Positions 1 to 6,583 of a DNA stretch of 45,103 nt are shown here, piece after piece; the stretch's first letter is position 1, and the number at the start of each line of letters is the position of its first letter. Origin of the DNA: Nanobdellota archaeon. GTDB lineage: Archaea; Nanobdellota; Nanobdellia; Pacearchaeales; GW2011-AR1. The DNA lies in NCBI GenBank assembly GCA_030647965.1, contig JAUSIT010000034.1, positions 1 through 45,103 of the forward strand, written 5' to 3'. A program made the position numbers and the translations under genes. Under the pieces are notes generated by a model. It ran no database searches. It was not told where the DNA came from and saw nothing but the letters and a program-made list of their open reading frames with translations.

Positions 1-436
1 CAGTTATATCTTTAAGTTCAATGTCTTGTTTTCTATTAATTTTCATCCACCAATGCCATAAAGCTTTGAAGTCTTTAACAAAATGTTTTGGAGATAAGTA
101 GTTTTTACCATCATGTCTTTTAATAGTTCCATTTCTCATATCTACGAAGAAACTAAAAAGTTGAATTTCAGTTATGTCAGTTATCTTGGTTAAATTAAAT
201 CTTTTTTCAAATGCTTTTGACAAAGCAATTAACCTCTGCCTCAAAACATTTAATCTAATATAACTTCTAGAACCTTTTTTAGAAGTTGCACAAATATTTA
301 ATCCAGATTCCATATCATTTAGAAAACGCAAAGTTAAATCAGAATTCTCCTTGCTAATTTCAGGGATGCCTGATTGGTTTTTCTCCTTCCACGCAAGGTA
401 TCTTTCTTTGTTTTTATACGGGTCTATCTTCGTCAT
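1..436 (-). CDS. Site-specific tyrosine recombinase (integrase), N-terminal part, truncated by window edge
   Basis: This reading frame is open from the ATG at 434-436 to the window edge, giving about 145 residues. It begins MTKIDPYKNKERYLAWKEK and continues with an alpha-helical region rich in basic and aromatic residues (around ENSDLTLRFLNDMESG and KHFVKDFKALWHWWMKINRK). That pattern matches the SAM-like core-binding domain at the N terminus of archaeal phage-type tyrosine recombinases. The catalytic domain (R..HxxR..Y) would lie beyond the left edge, so activity cannot be judged. It lies divergent from the HEPN/zinc-finger gene at 618 and about 1.1 kb from duplicated tRNA 3'-end sequence, as expected for an element integrated at a tRNA gene. 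The domain assignment is by pattern and is fairly secure; the family within integrases is open. Confidence 0.72.
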   Translation of the reverse strand, partial: MTKIDPYKNKERYLAWKEKNQSGIPEISKENSDLTLRFLNDMESGLNICATSKKGSRSYIRLNVLRQRLIALSKAFEKRFNLTKITDITEIQLFSFFVDMRNGTIKRHDGKNYLSPKHFVKDFKALWHWWMKINRKQDIELKDIT

Positions 437-617
437 GTTAGGTTGTCTGGTCTGTCCATCTCAGGGGTTTTTATATCTTGTCGTCTGGATGTGTCACAGG
501 AACGTGACTGAGAGAAAGGAGGAATGGAGGTAATTTTTCTGAAACATACACCATTAATATTAGGAAAGTCTTTTGGCAGGTTTTAAATATGTAAGGGTGT
601 TTTGGAAAAGTGATCTA

Positions 618-1520
618 ATGGTAGAAGACTTAAAAGAATTTGAAAAATTAATCAATGAGAAGAATATTTCTGATGTAGATACCATGATGGAAGAATCGAA
701 AAGATTGGTGAAAGATAAAATTCCTGATTTTGAAAAGAAGTACAATGAAGTCATCCAGAAAAGAGGAATAGTTATAGATGCATCAATAACCCTTGAAACA
801 GCATTCGATGAATTAATAACCAAAACCGGGGGGGAGGATTTAGTCATGAATCCAGAAAAGAAAGAGTTTCATTTGATTACTGGTCTAAGGGGAAAAGATG
901 AACTTGGAGGATTGGGTTTCAAGCAAAAAGTATCTCTTGTAAAAGGAATTCTAAGAAAAAATGAGGAAGAAGCCGTTTATCGGGATTATATTCAAAGCGA
1001 GAAATGGAAAGAAAAAAATAATCAATTTGTAAGTCATTTTAAGAAATGCGCAAAATGTGATGGCATTGAAAACCTAAGCTCTTTTCATATTAGTCTTGAA
1101 AACTTTGGTGAAGAAGAAATTTCAGACGTAGAAGTTCTATGTTGGCTTTGTCAAATGAGACGGAAGCCGATAAAAATTGAATTGTTAAAAATGCCCGACC
1201 CACCACTATTAGCAGATTTAGAAAAAATAGTAACAATAAGAGATATCTTTGCTCACGTAGCTATTAATTGGCTATCAAATAATTTAGAGTTTAATGATAC
1301 TACCCCCTATACTAAACATTTCTTTAAATTCAATCCAAATTGGAAAAACGTAAATGTCGCGTTCAAGGAGTTCATGGATCTTCAAAAAGAAATGTTAGAA
1401 CTTATTCCTGTATATATAAAAGGAGTTTTATTAAAAAGGGAGATTTTTTCTCAATTTCTTTTAGGAAAACCCTATAGCGAAATATTAGACGATTTTGAAA
1501 AACTAAAAGGAATGCCTTGA
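618..1520 (+). CDS. HEPN-like protein with an inserted degenerate HNH/treble-clef zinc finger
   Basis: This 300-residue protein starts at the ATG at 618, preceded by a GTGAT Shine-Dalgarno-like sequence. A TTG at 573 would add 15 residues. I see helices resembling a HEPN fold: one around IDASITLETAFDELI, one around GFKQKVSLVKGIL, and IRDIFAH, which carries an R-x4-H motif (Arg208, His213) like the HEPN ribonuclease signature. Between the last two lies a zinc finger with Cys144-x2-Cys147, His157 and Cys175-x2-Cys178. Its spacing recalls HNH nucleases (YxxYxxSxxWK... CxxC... H...LENFG.E..SD...LC..C), but the double His and the terminal CxxCH histidine are missing, so nuclease activity of that finger is doubtful. 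Function is not known. Its position beside an integrase suggests an accessory or defence gene of a mobile element. Confidence 0.6.
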   Translation: MVEDLKEFEKLINEKNISDVDTMMEESKRLVKDKIPDFEKKYNEVIQKRGIVIDASITLETAFDELITKTGGEDLVMNPEKKEFHLITGLRGKDELGGLGFKQKVSLVKGILRKNEEEAVYRDYIQSEKWKEKNNQFVSHFKKCAKCDGIENLSSFHISLENFGEEEISDVEVLCWLCQMRRKPIKIELLKMPDPPLLADLEKIVTIRDIFAHVAINWLSNNLEFNDTTPYTKHFFKFNPNWKNVNVAFKEFMDLQKEMLELIPVYIKGVLLKREIFSQFLLGKPYSEILDDFEKLKGMP

Positions 1521-1561
1521 TAAACAGACGTCACACCAAAATACCATGATGACGAGTTCCG

Positions 1562-1752
1562 CGGCGGGAGCATTTTTTCTATTGAATGTAATGAAATAGA
1601 AATCCTTTGGGAAGGGATACGAAGCCGGAGGGTTCGAATCACTTCAATTCAATTTTAAGGAATTGAAGTTTCCAAAATTTTGAAAAAATTTTGAGAACCG
1701 GCGGGAGCATTTCTATTATTAAATATAATGAAATAGAAATCCTTCTGAACAA
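1562..1752 (+). repeat. Two direct copies of a tRNA 3' end separated by hairpins (putative attachment-site remnant)
   Basis: The 11-mer CGGCGGGAGCA occurs at 1562-1572 and 1699-1709, and it has the form of an acceptor strand (CGGGAGC) plus discriminator A. Each copy is followed by a hairpin, TTTCTATT pairing with AATAGAAA. Between them are a T-loop-like GGTTCGAATC, a strong hairpin (ACTTCAATTC pairing with GAATTGAAGT, 1640-1670) and an AAAATTTT/AAAATTTT hairpin. The same order of parts is found downstream of tRNA-Leu at 33915-34300. No complete tRNA carrying this end lies in the window, so the parent gene may be left of position 1, on the other side of the integrase. Confidence 0.6.
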
Positions 1753-1758
1753 AATAAT

Positions 1759-1968
1759 TTATATTCTCTTCTTTTTTCTCTTCCCAACTTTTCTAGCTCG
1801 TGCAGATTTTCCTTGCTCTACTCCTGCAATTGCTATACCTAACCCAACTAAAGCAATAATAAGCCAGATAGCCTGATTAACATTATTATAACCTAAACTT
1901 GTAAAAATTTCCAATGTAAAAGACATTAATAAAATAATCAGTCCTAAAAAAAATAATTTGTTATTCAT
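1759..1968 (-). CDS. Small two-helix membrane protein with basic tail
   Basis: This protein has 69 residues. Two hydrophobic segments (about residues 4-22 and 33-50) are followed by a strongly basic C terminus ending KVGKRKKKRI, which would face the cytoplasm by the positive-inside rule. The start is supported by GAGGAAAC ending just before the ATG, a reasonable Shine-Dalgarno. The gene stands alone, between the tRNA-end repeat and a divergent small membrane protein gene. I do not recognise the family. Confidence 0.5.
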   Translation of the reverse strand: MNNKLFFLGLIILLMSFTLEIFTSLGYNNVNQAIWLIIALVGLGIAIAGVEQGKSARARKVGKRKKKRI

Positions 1969-2091
1969 TGTTTCCTCTTTTATATAATCTCTAGTGTTTT
2001 TCTTTTTAAAAATCTTTTGTAAAGCAACTCTAGTTAAAAATCAAAGATTTTATATATAAGGTATACCTCCCAGATTACATTAAAAAAGAGA

Positions 2092-2325
2092 ATGGTAAAT
2101 CACATAAACCACAATCATACAAATCAAGAAAGTTTAATGACTAACAAATTTATATACAAATCTTCAATTGAAGCACTTATTATAGTAATAATCTTCATAG
2201 GAATTTATTTCTTAACTAAAAACAGCTTATATGCACTTGCAATAATTTTAATTTATTTTATCTCAAGATATTTTTATAAAAGAATAAATAATAATTCTCA
2301 TAAAAATCACAATTTAACTAAATAA
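2092..2325 (+). CDS. Small membrane protein, unrecognised
   Basis: This protein has 77 residues, with a His/Asn-rich N terminus and two hydrophobic helices (about residues 26-41 and 45-62) followed by a basic Asn/His/Lys tail. A TATA-like TTTATATATAA lies about 40 bp upstream of the first ATG. A second in-frame ATG at 2137 would remove the His/Asn-rich leader and leave a 62-residue protein. The 3' end overlaps the convergent dus gene by 12 bp. It resembles no family I know. Confidence 0.45.
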   Translation: MVNHINHNHTNQESLMTNKFIYKSSIEALIIVIIFIGIYFLTKNSLYALAIILIYFISRYFYKRINNNSHKNHNLTK

Positions 2326-3165
2326 TCCTTCTATTTTTTCTATATCTAAAACACTCTTTGCATTAACAATTTGTCTTCTTAATTCTTTTGCATTTTTCTT
2401 TGCTTTTGTAAAATTCAATGCCTGCATTTTTATCTGTGAAAATTTCAAGTTATATTTTTCAGCAAGAGCAATATAATCCTTAAAATCAATTTTTATTTTC
2501 TTGCCTTGCAATTTTGCAAAAATTTCAGGATTTCCCATAGCTTCTCTTCCAATCATAACAAAATCAAATGTTTTCAAAAACTCATCTGCATTTTCTGCAT
2601 TTACATTACCTGAATAAATTACAGGAATAGAAAGATTTTTCTTTAATTTTTCTGCAAATTTTATATCAGGAATTCCAGAATATCCTTGGCTTGCAGTTCT
2701 TGGATGAATGCAAATTGCATCGCAGTATTTTTCTGCAATTTTTGCAATTTTCAAAGCATCATCTGATTTTCTTAATTTAATGCTAATTGGTTTTTTTGTA
2801 GATTTTTTCATTATTTTTAATATATTTTCAATAACTTCTAATTTATCATGCATAAAAGAGCCAAATCCAAGATCTTTTGCAGTTTTAGCAGGGCATCCCA
2901 AATTAAAATCAAATAAAGAAACTTTTTTCTCATATTTTTTTATAAATTCTTCAACCCCCCTTTCAGATGTTGAAAAAATTTGCAGCGCAGGTTTATCATC
3001 TAAAATCAATTCCTGTTTTGTAAGAGGATTAACCATCCCAGTATAAACTAATCCACAACCTGCTTTTTTACATAATAATCTAAAAGCAATATCATTCACA
3101 TCCGCCATTGGGGCAAGAAGATACCTATTTTCCAGTTTCAAATTTCCAATTCTTATATTTCCCAT
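2314..3165 (-). CDS. dus: tRNA-dihydrouridine synthase (Dus family)
   Basis: This FMN enzyme of TIM-barrel fold reduces uridines in tRNA D-loops to dihydrouridine. The 283-residue protein has LAPMADVND near residues 18-25 (usual form LAPMAGVTD), the catalytic-cysteine motif FNLGCPAKTAKDLGFG with Cys91, and CIHPRTASQGYSG in the phosphate and substrate region. It ends near the usual length for short archaeal Dus proteins. I chose the ATG at 3165 rather than the TTG at 3183, because a TATA-like sequence (TTATATTTAAAA, 3187-3199) sits about 28 bp before 3165 and MGNIRIGNL is a normal Dus beginning. The gene is divergent from the secreted-protein gene at 3216. Confidence 0.88.
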   Translation of the reverse strand: MGNIRIGNLKLENRYLLAPMADVNDIAFRLLCKKAGCGLVYTGMVNPLTKQELILDDKPALQIFSTSERGVEEFIKKYEKKVSLFDFNLGCPAKTAKDLGFGSFMHDKLEVIENILKIMKKSTKKPISIKLRKSDDALKIAKIAEKYCDAICIHPRTASQGYSGIPDIKFAEKLKKNLSIPVIYSGNVNAENADEFLKTFDFVMIGREAMGNPEIFAKLQGKKIKIDFKDYIALAEKYNLKFSQIKMQALNFTKAKKNAKELRRQIVNAKSVLDIEKIEGLFS

Positions 3166-3183
3166 TACAAACCTAATGGACAA

Positions 3184-3200
3184 AGGTTTTTAAATATAAA
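3184..3200. promoter_or_regulatory. Shared A/T-rich TATA region for divergent genes
   Basis: TTTTTAAATATAAAAGGG lies 16-30 bp before the ATG at 3216 and, on the other strand, about 20-35 bp before the ATG at 3165. It can act as the archaeal TATA box for both, with nearly leaderless transcripts. Confidence 0.5.
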
Positions 3201-3215
3201 AGGGCTAAGACAATT

Positions 3216-3935
3216 ATGAAAAATTTAGCGTTTATATTTATTCTAGGCATATTACTTGCTGGGATGAGCTTTGTTTTAGCTGAAAATGAATCTAATCAAC
3301 AAACAGATAATGATTCAGATTTATTAATCTCTCCAAATCCAACTACAACAGATTCTACAACTACCACAACTATAAACTCGGCACAAAAGGGAAAAGACTT
3401 AGATATGAATGCAATTAAAAATTTGAAAGACAAGATTAAAGCAAATGAAGAAGAAATAAAACAATTAAAAAGTGAAATAAAAGAAAACAAAAAATTAAGA
3501 ATTAATGAGAAAAATATTGATATAAATGTTTTAACAGATGATCAAAAAGAAATCATAGCTGAAAAAATAAATGCTAAAACAGGATTAAATTTAAGTTCAG
3601 AAGATATTGATAATAAAACAATTTTAAGAGCATTATTATCTAATGGAAGAAATGCAGAAGTTAAAATAATGCCAAATACTGCTTCTGAAACAGCAATAAA
3701 AAGATTAAATACTCAATGTGAAGAAAGAAACTGCACTGTTGAATTAAAAGAAGTTGGAACAGGAACTGAGAAAAAGCTAGCATATGAAGTAAGAACAGAA
3801 AATAATGCAAAAGTATTATTCTTATTCAAAAATAAAAAAGTTTTAACAGCACAAGTTGACGCAGAAACAGGAGAAATTATCCCAGGCTCTGTAAAAAAAC
3901 CTTGGTGGTCTTTTATGGCAAGAGATAGCAAATAA
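3216..3935 (+). CDS. Secreted or membrane-anchored protein with Thr-rich linker and coiled coil
   Basis: This 239-residue protein has a clear signal peptide or N-terminal anchor (MKNLAFIFILGILLAGMSFVLA). It is followed by a low-complexity Asp/Asn/Thr linker, a charged coiled coil (about residues 65-95) and a globular C-terminal domain containing one CxxxxC pair (QCEERNC) and a motif KLAYEVRTENNAKVLFLFK. Short secreted proteins with this layout and a KLAYEV-like segment are common in Pacearchaeota and Woesearchaeota, but I know no function. The cysteine pair could form a disulfide outside the cell. Expression is probably from the TATA region at 3184-3200, with little or no leader. Confidence 0.7.
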   Translation: MKNLAFIFILGILLAGMSFVLAENESNQQTDNDSDLLISPNPTTTDSTTTTTINSAQKGKDLDMNAIKNLKDKIKANEEEIKQLKSEIKENKKLRINEKNIDINVLTDDQKEIIAEKINAKTGLNLSSEDIDNKTILRALLSNGRNAEVKIMPNTASETAIKRLNTQCEERNCTVELKEVGTGTEKKLAYEVRTENNAKVLFLFKNKKVLTAQVDAETGEIIPGSVKKPWWSFMARDSK

Positions 3936-4006
3936 GAATATTGCCCAAAATTTCTATTAAAAACTACTAAATTCCCGAATATGTATTAATTTTAAAGTGG
4001 TAGGAT

Positions 4007-4017
4007 AAAAATATATA
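4007..4017 (+). promoter_or_regulatory. TATA box of the 4041 RNA candidate
   Basis: AAAAATATATA, preceded by GGAT (possible BRE), is centred 26-28 bp before position 4041, where a closed structured region begins. This is the normal archaeal promoter distance. Confidence 0.55.
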
Positions 4018-4040
4018 CTTTTAATAATTGTATAAAATAA

Positions 4041-4275
4041 GCTGACGAGGACATTTCAGTTGTCCTGAAAAGGATGTTAATATAATCGCCTCTGTCAAGT
4101 GTTCGACTATTAGTATGAAGACTGGACTATAACTCTTCATACGAAATCTACACTTGTTAAGCGTGATTATATGGCGAAAAAGATAACCTTTAAAACGAGT
4201 CGATAGATTAAGATTGATTTCGATATTTATTTAAGGCACTTTTTCACTGAGTCCAGTTTGTCAGCCATTTTTTTA
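4041..4275 (+). ncRNA. Candidate structured non-coding RNA, about 230 nt
   Basis: No ORF occupies this stretch. The ends pair (GCTGAC at 4041-4046 with GTCAGC at 4260-4265). Inside I can draw three arms. The first is AGGACA/TGTCCT. The second is long: TATAATCGC pairs with GCG(T)GATTATA, enclosing CAAGTGT/ACACTTG and then GTATGAAGA/TCTTCATAC. The third is GAAAAAG and CCTTTAAA pairing with TTTAAGG and CTTTTTC. A TATA box lies 26 bp upstream, and a T-rich run (4268-4274) follows the closing helix, as in archaeal terminators. I looked for the conserved SRP S-domain and RNase P core motifs and did not find them, so the class is unknown. Confidence 0.55.
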
Positions 4276-4316
4276 AAAATCAAAAAAACAATGAGGCCCA
4301 CACATTAAGCCCTTTG

Positions 4317-4379
4317 TTTTTAGGATGCTCAGAAATGAGCGCCTAAAGGATGTGGTTTTAGCCACATTTCTGACATAAA
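4317..4379. repeat. Dispersed 60-bp hairpin element, copy 1
   Basis: TCAGAAATG pairs with CATTTCTGA around a 30-nt middle that contains GTGG-TTTTAG-CCAC. Flanks TTTTAGGATG on the left and CATAA on the right are shared with a second copy at 39390-39457. Here it lies directly before the lysine-rich smORF at 4380 and could act in its leader. Confidence 0.55.
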
Positions 4380-4556
4380 ATGAAAAAGAAAACAAAAAAG
4401 GTTGTGAAAAAGAAAGCAATTTCTAAAAAGAATAATAGAAGTTTATGTAGAAAACCTAGTAAGGGAAATAAATCTTCAAAAGTTAAAAAATTAATAAAAC
4501 TTGCAAAAATGAATAAAGGCAAGAAAACAAAGAAAAAACCTTCTAAAAAGAAATAA
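4380..4556 (+). CDS. Small lysine-rich protein (58 aa)
   Basis: The reading frame runs ATG to TAA and encodes 58 residues, about half of them lysine (begins MKKKTKKVVKKKAISKK, ends TKKKPSKKK), with a single cysteine. Such proteins in small archaeal genomes are often nucleic-acid binding, but no domain is visible. Low complexity means the coding call rests on the uninterrupted frame, the ATG just after the 4317 hairpin element, and the absence of any competing gene. It could be a chromatin or RNA-binding protein; that is inference only. Confidence 0.45.
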   Translation: MKKKTKKVVKKKAISKKNNRSLCRKPSKGNKSSKVKKLIKLAKMNKGKKTKKKPSKKK

Positions 4557-4599
4557 GTCTCATATTTAATTAGTAATGAAAATCTTTTTGAAAAAATTA

Positions 4600-4720
4600 G
4601 TGATTAATTAATAGTTGGGAGGCGCAAAAAGTTTTACTCTTGTAATAAGTAATACCAAATAGAAGAGCAAAACTTTTTCTAGCCGACTTAGTATCATAAT
4701 GAAATGCAATTATCTAGTAA
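4600..4720 (+). repeat. Multi-hairpin intergenic repeat (family 1), degenerate copy with nested hairpin
   Basis: This copy holds the right half of the family: TTAATTAATAG, GGGAGGCG, then a nested hairpin at 4625-4679 (GTTTTACTCTT facing AAGAGCAAAAC, one A-C mismatch), then CTAGCCGACTTAGTAT and GAAATGCAAT. The left half (4565-4600) is only weakly recognisable. It lies between the convergent ends of the 4380 and 4721 genes. Confidence 0.6.
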
Positions 4721-5305
4721 TCAAATCTTTACACTATATTCAAAAACCCTATCATAAGGTATAAACCATTTTACTGTATCTTGAATGCTTGCTTTTTCAA
4801 TTATCTTTCTAAATAATCTTATTGAATTGCCAGATGCAGAAATAGCAACATTATGAATATTATTTTTTTTCATAAACTTAAATAAATCCTTCATAAATAC
4901 CCTTACTCTTTTTTCAACATCTTCAAAAGACTCGCCTTTTGGAGGCCTATCATAAAATCCCCGATGCCATTTATCAAATTGTTCTTTTCCATATTTTTTA
5001 ATTATAAAATCATGAGTTTTTCCTTCAATTAAACCATAACTTCTTTCAATCATCCGGTCATCTTTAATTTGCTTAGCACATTCTGGATGATATTTTAATA
5101 CTTCTTTTAAAGTATTTTTAGAACGAGATAATCTAGTATAAAATGCAACTTCTATTTTTTTGTTCTTTAATTTTTTTGCAATTATTTTTGCTTGTTTAAT
5201 TCCTAAAGAAGTTAGCTTAGCATCTTTAAAACCAGTAAATATTTTATCCCTATTATATGTTGTCTGTCCATGTCTAAAAACATAGATATGATATGTTTCT
5301 TTCAT
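4721..5305 (-). CDS. Histidine phosphatase / phosphoglycerate mutase-fold protein lacking the second catalytic His
   Basis: This 194-residue protein has the RHG motif (FRHGQTTYN, His12), which in this superfamily forms the phosphohistidine, and the acid region IERSYGLIEG with Glu87. The usual C-terminal motif AHGNSLR reads ASGNSIR (Ser158), so the second conserved His is replaced by Ser. The codons there are GCA TCT GGC AAT, so this is not a frame error. Activity may be altered or the protein may bind rather than hydrolyse phosphoesters. I prefer the ATG at 5305 over a TTG at 5326; TTATAAAAA about 30 bp upstream serves as TATA box and probably also serves the divergent gene at 5366. Confidence 0.78.
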   Translation of the reverse strand: MKETYHIYVFRHGQTTYNRDKIFTGFKDAKLTSLGIKQAKIIAKKLKNKKIEVAFYTRLSRSKNTLKEVLKYHPECAKQIKDDRMIERSYGLIEGKTHDFIIKKYGKEQFDKWHRGFYDRPPKGESFEDVEKRVRVFMKDLFKFMKKNNIHNVAISASGNSIRLFRKIIEKASIQDTVKWFIPYDRVFEYSVKI

Positions 5306-5365
5306 AGATAATCTACAAAAAATCAATATAAAAACATTTTTATAACTCTAAATCTTAAAAATATT

Positions 5366-5689
5366 ATGAATAATTTAATTATAATAATTGTAGGGGCAAT
5401 ACTAATCTTATTATTCTTTTTTGTATTTAAATTAGAACACTGGGGCAAAAGAATAAAATTAATTGCGATATTAATAATTGGAGTAATGCTTTATTTTTCT
5501 GCAGTAAGTTTCTTTAATTCAGGAGAAGATAATATAAAATTAGACTCTCCAAAGTCAATAATGAATGGGGTCTGGGGCTATTTTGGCTGGCTAGGGAATA
5601 CTTTATTTAGTTTAGTAGATATAACTAAGAACATGGGCAAAAGCGTAGGAAATGTCATAAAAACGAATTATACAAAAGCAGATAGATAA
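5366..5689 (+). CDS. Small membrane protein with two N-terminal helices
   Basis: This protein has 107 residues. Two hydrophobic segments (about 3-21 and 30-50) are separated by KLEHWGKRIK. The rest is a soluble tail with WGYFGWLGNTLFSLVD, which may lie on the membrane surface. The start codon is 25-30 bp after TTTATAAC, so the transcript is probably leaderless. The family is not recognised. Confidence 0.55.
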   Translation: MNNLIIIIVGAILILLFFFVFKLEHWGKRIKLIAILIIGVMLYFSAVSFFNSGEDNIKLDSPKSIMNGVWGYFGWLGNTLFSLVDITKNMGKSVGNVIKTNYTKADR

Positions 5690-5690
5690 A

Positions 5691-5957
5691 TTATTTATGA
5701 TAAACGACATCATGATGATCATAATCTAGAAGTCTTATAGCTTTTTCATTTTCTAAGATTTCATAAGTAATAACAAAATTTCTAATGTGAACACTTCTTT
5801 GTCCAGCCATATTACCTGTTAGTGGCTCCCCAATCTGAGGATTTTCTAAAATATCATTTATTTTTCTAGTAAGAATTTCAAACTGAAGTTTATCTTTTTT
5901 AGAAAGTTTAAAAAATAATTTATCTAATCGTTCAGATACATAAAGTGTATAAGTCAT
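5691..5957 (-). CDS. RelE-type toxin of a toxin-antitoxin pair
   Basis: This 88-residue protein is of normal length for RelE/YoeB ribosome-dependent mRNA interferases. The N-terminal helix pair (LDKLFFKLSKKDKLQFEILTRK), the short loop with NPQIGEPL, the strand HIRNFVITYEILENEKAI and the ending LLDYDHHDVVYHK follow the archaeal RelE layout, where basic, His and Tyr residues at the C terminus contact mRNA. It overlaps the upstream antitoxin stop by one base (TAATG), so translation is likely coupled. Activity is not proven by sequence. Confidence 0.75.
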   Translation of the reverse strand: MTYTLYVSERLDKLFFKLSKKDKLQFEILTRKINDILENPQIGEPLTGNMAGQRSVHIRNFVITYEILENEKAIRLLDYDHHDVVYHK

Positions 5958-6184
5958 TAAGCATACCTCTTGTTAAAATCTTCTATGCCCCCAACTTTAA
6001 TAAATTTTCCTTTACTTATAGAATTAAGTCTCTGTAAATATTCTTCCCTTACTTTTGGTTTTTCTTCAATTTGAGCTTTTATGAAAATATCTATCTGTTT
6101 GCTCATACTCATTCCATTCTGCTTGCAAAATTCAGAAAATTTATTATAAGTTTCTTCTTCCAAGTTAAATGTTTTTAATACCAT
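5957..6184 (-). CDS. Ribbon-helix-helix antitoxin, partner of the RelE toxin
   Basis: This protein has 75 residues from the ATG at 6184. The N-terminal LKTFNLEEETYNKFSEFCKQ and NGMSMSKQIDIFIKAQ fit a strand and two helices of a RHH DNA-binding dimer; the C-terminal half would wrap the toxin. A perfect palindrome (6191-6208) lies immediately before this ATG and a TATA-like TATTTAAATA just upstream of it. An ATG at 6196 lies inside the palindrome and is less likely to be the start. Self-repression through this operator is the expected regulation. Confidence 0.7.
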   Translation of the reverse strand: MVLKTFNLEEETYNKFSEFCKQNGMSMSKQIDIFIKAQIEEKPKVREEYLQRLNSISKGKFIKVGGIEDFNKRYA

Positions 6185-6190
6185 CTTATT

Positions 6191-6208
6191 TAACATTATT
6201 TAATGTTA
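6191..6208. promoter_or_regulatory. Palindromic operator of the RelBE-like operon
   Basis: TAACATTA-TT-TAATGTTA is a perfect 8-bp inverted repeat. It lies between the TATA-like TATTTAAATA (about 6207-6217) and the antitoxin start at 6184, the position expected for an autoregulatory RHH site. Confidence 0.6.
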
Positions 6209-6244
6209 TTTAAATACTTTTTGGAGAACAAATGTTTACACTCA

Positions 6245-6386
6245 AGCCACCTCCTGCCCGTCGGTGACTTTTTTAAAATATTATAATAGTTCTTTTCTTC
6301 TCACTTTCAATTCTTGTGAATTGAATAGGTCAGAAATTTTTAATTTCTGAATGGACTTCTTTTCTTTCTAAGAAAAGAAGGTATAA
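6245..6386 (-). repeat. Hairpin unit downstream of tRNA-Thr ending in a copy of the tRNA 3' end
   Basis: The last 10 nt of tRNA-Thr (GGAGGTGGCT on the minus strand) recur at 6245-6254, 142 bp beyond the real end. In between, in minus-strand order, are three hairpins: CTTCTTTTCTT/AAGAAAAGAAG, CAGAAATT/AATTTCTG and TTCAATTC/GAATTGAA. The same logic is seen at tRNA-His and tRNA-Leu. Confidence 0.7.
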
Positions 6387-6531
6387 AGCCACCTCCGGGG
6401 ATCGAACCCGGGACCTCGTCCTTTTTGTAATTCCCAAGCAGTATAAGTTTTCTCTTACCTGAGAGCTTCTCTTTTTCTAAAAGAGAAACTTCTACCAAGG
6501 ACGCGCTCTAACCAGACTGAGCTAAGGCGGC
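6387..6531 (-). tRNA. trnT: tRNA-Thr (GGT) with a 70-nt intron
   Basis: Acceptor GCCGCCT pairs with AGGTGGC (one G-T), the discriminator is T, and no CCA is encoded. The anticodon stem CGTCC/GGACG encloses TT-GGT-A, and the intron occupies 6423-6492, just after position 37, the canonical archaeal site. The T arm is CCGGG-TTCGATC-CCCGG. The intron itself contains a strong hairpin (TTCTCTTTT facing AAAAGAGAA). The intron borders are set by restoring the anticodon stem. Confidence 0.92.
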
Positions 6532-6583
6532 TTAATTCTTGAAAAATCCCAAAATTTATAAATGCTTTCTATACTAGACTTAC

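Noticed and set aside
1625-1665. tRNA gene suggested by GGTTCGAATC at 1640
   Set aside because: The T-stem is imperfect and no D arm, anticodon arm or paired acceptor precedes it; the same sequence occurs in the tRNA-Leu downstream units, so it is part of the repeat.
4041-4275. RNase P RNA or SRP RNA
   Set aside because: I looked for the RNase P P4/CR-I and CR-V motifs and the SRP S-domain GGAAG/AGCA loop and did not find them by eye; a covariance search is needed to exclude reduced forms.
4317-4379. Box C/D guide RNA
   Set aside because: A CTGA box is present near the right end, but a proper RTGATGA C box is missing in both copies, and the terminal arms pair over 9 bp, which a C/D RNA does not need.
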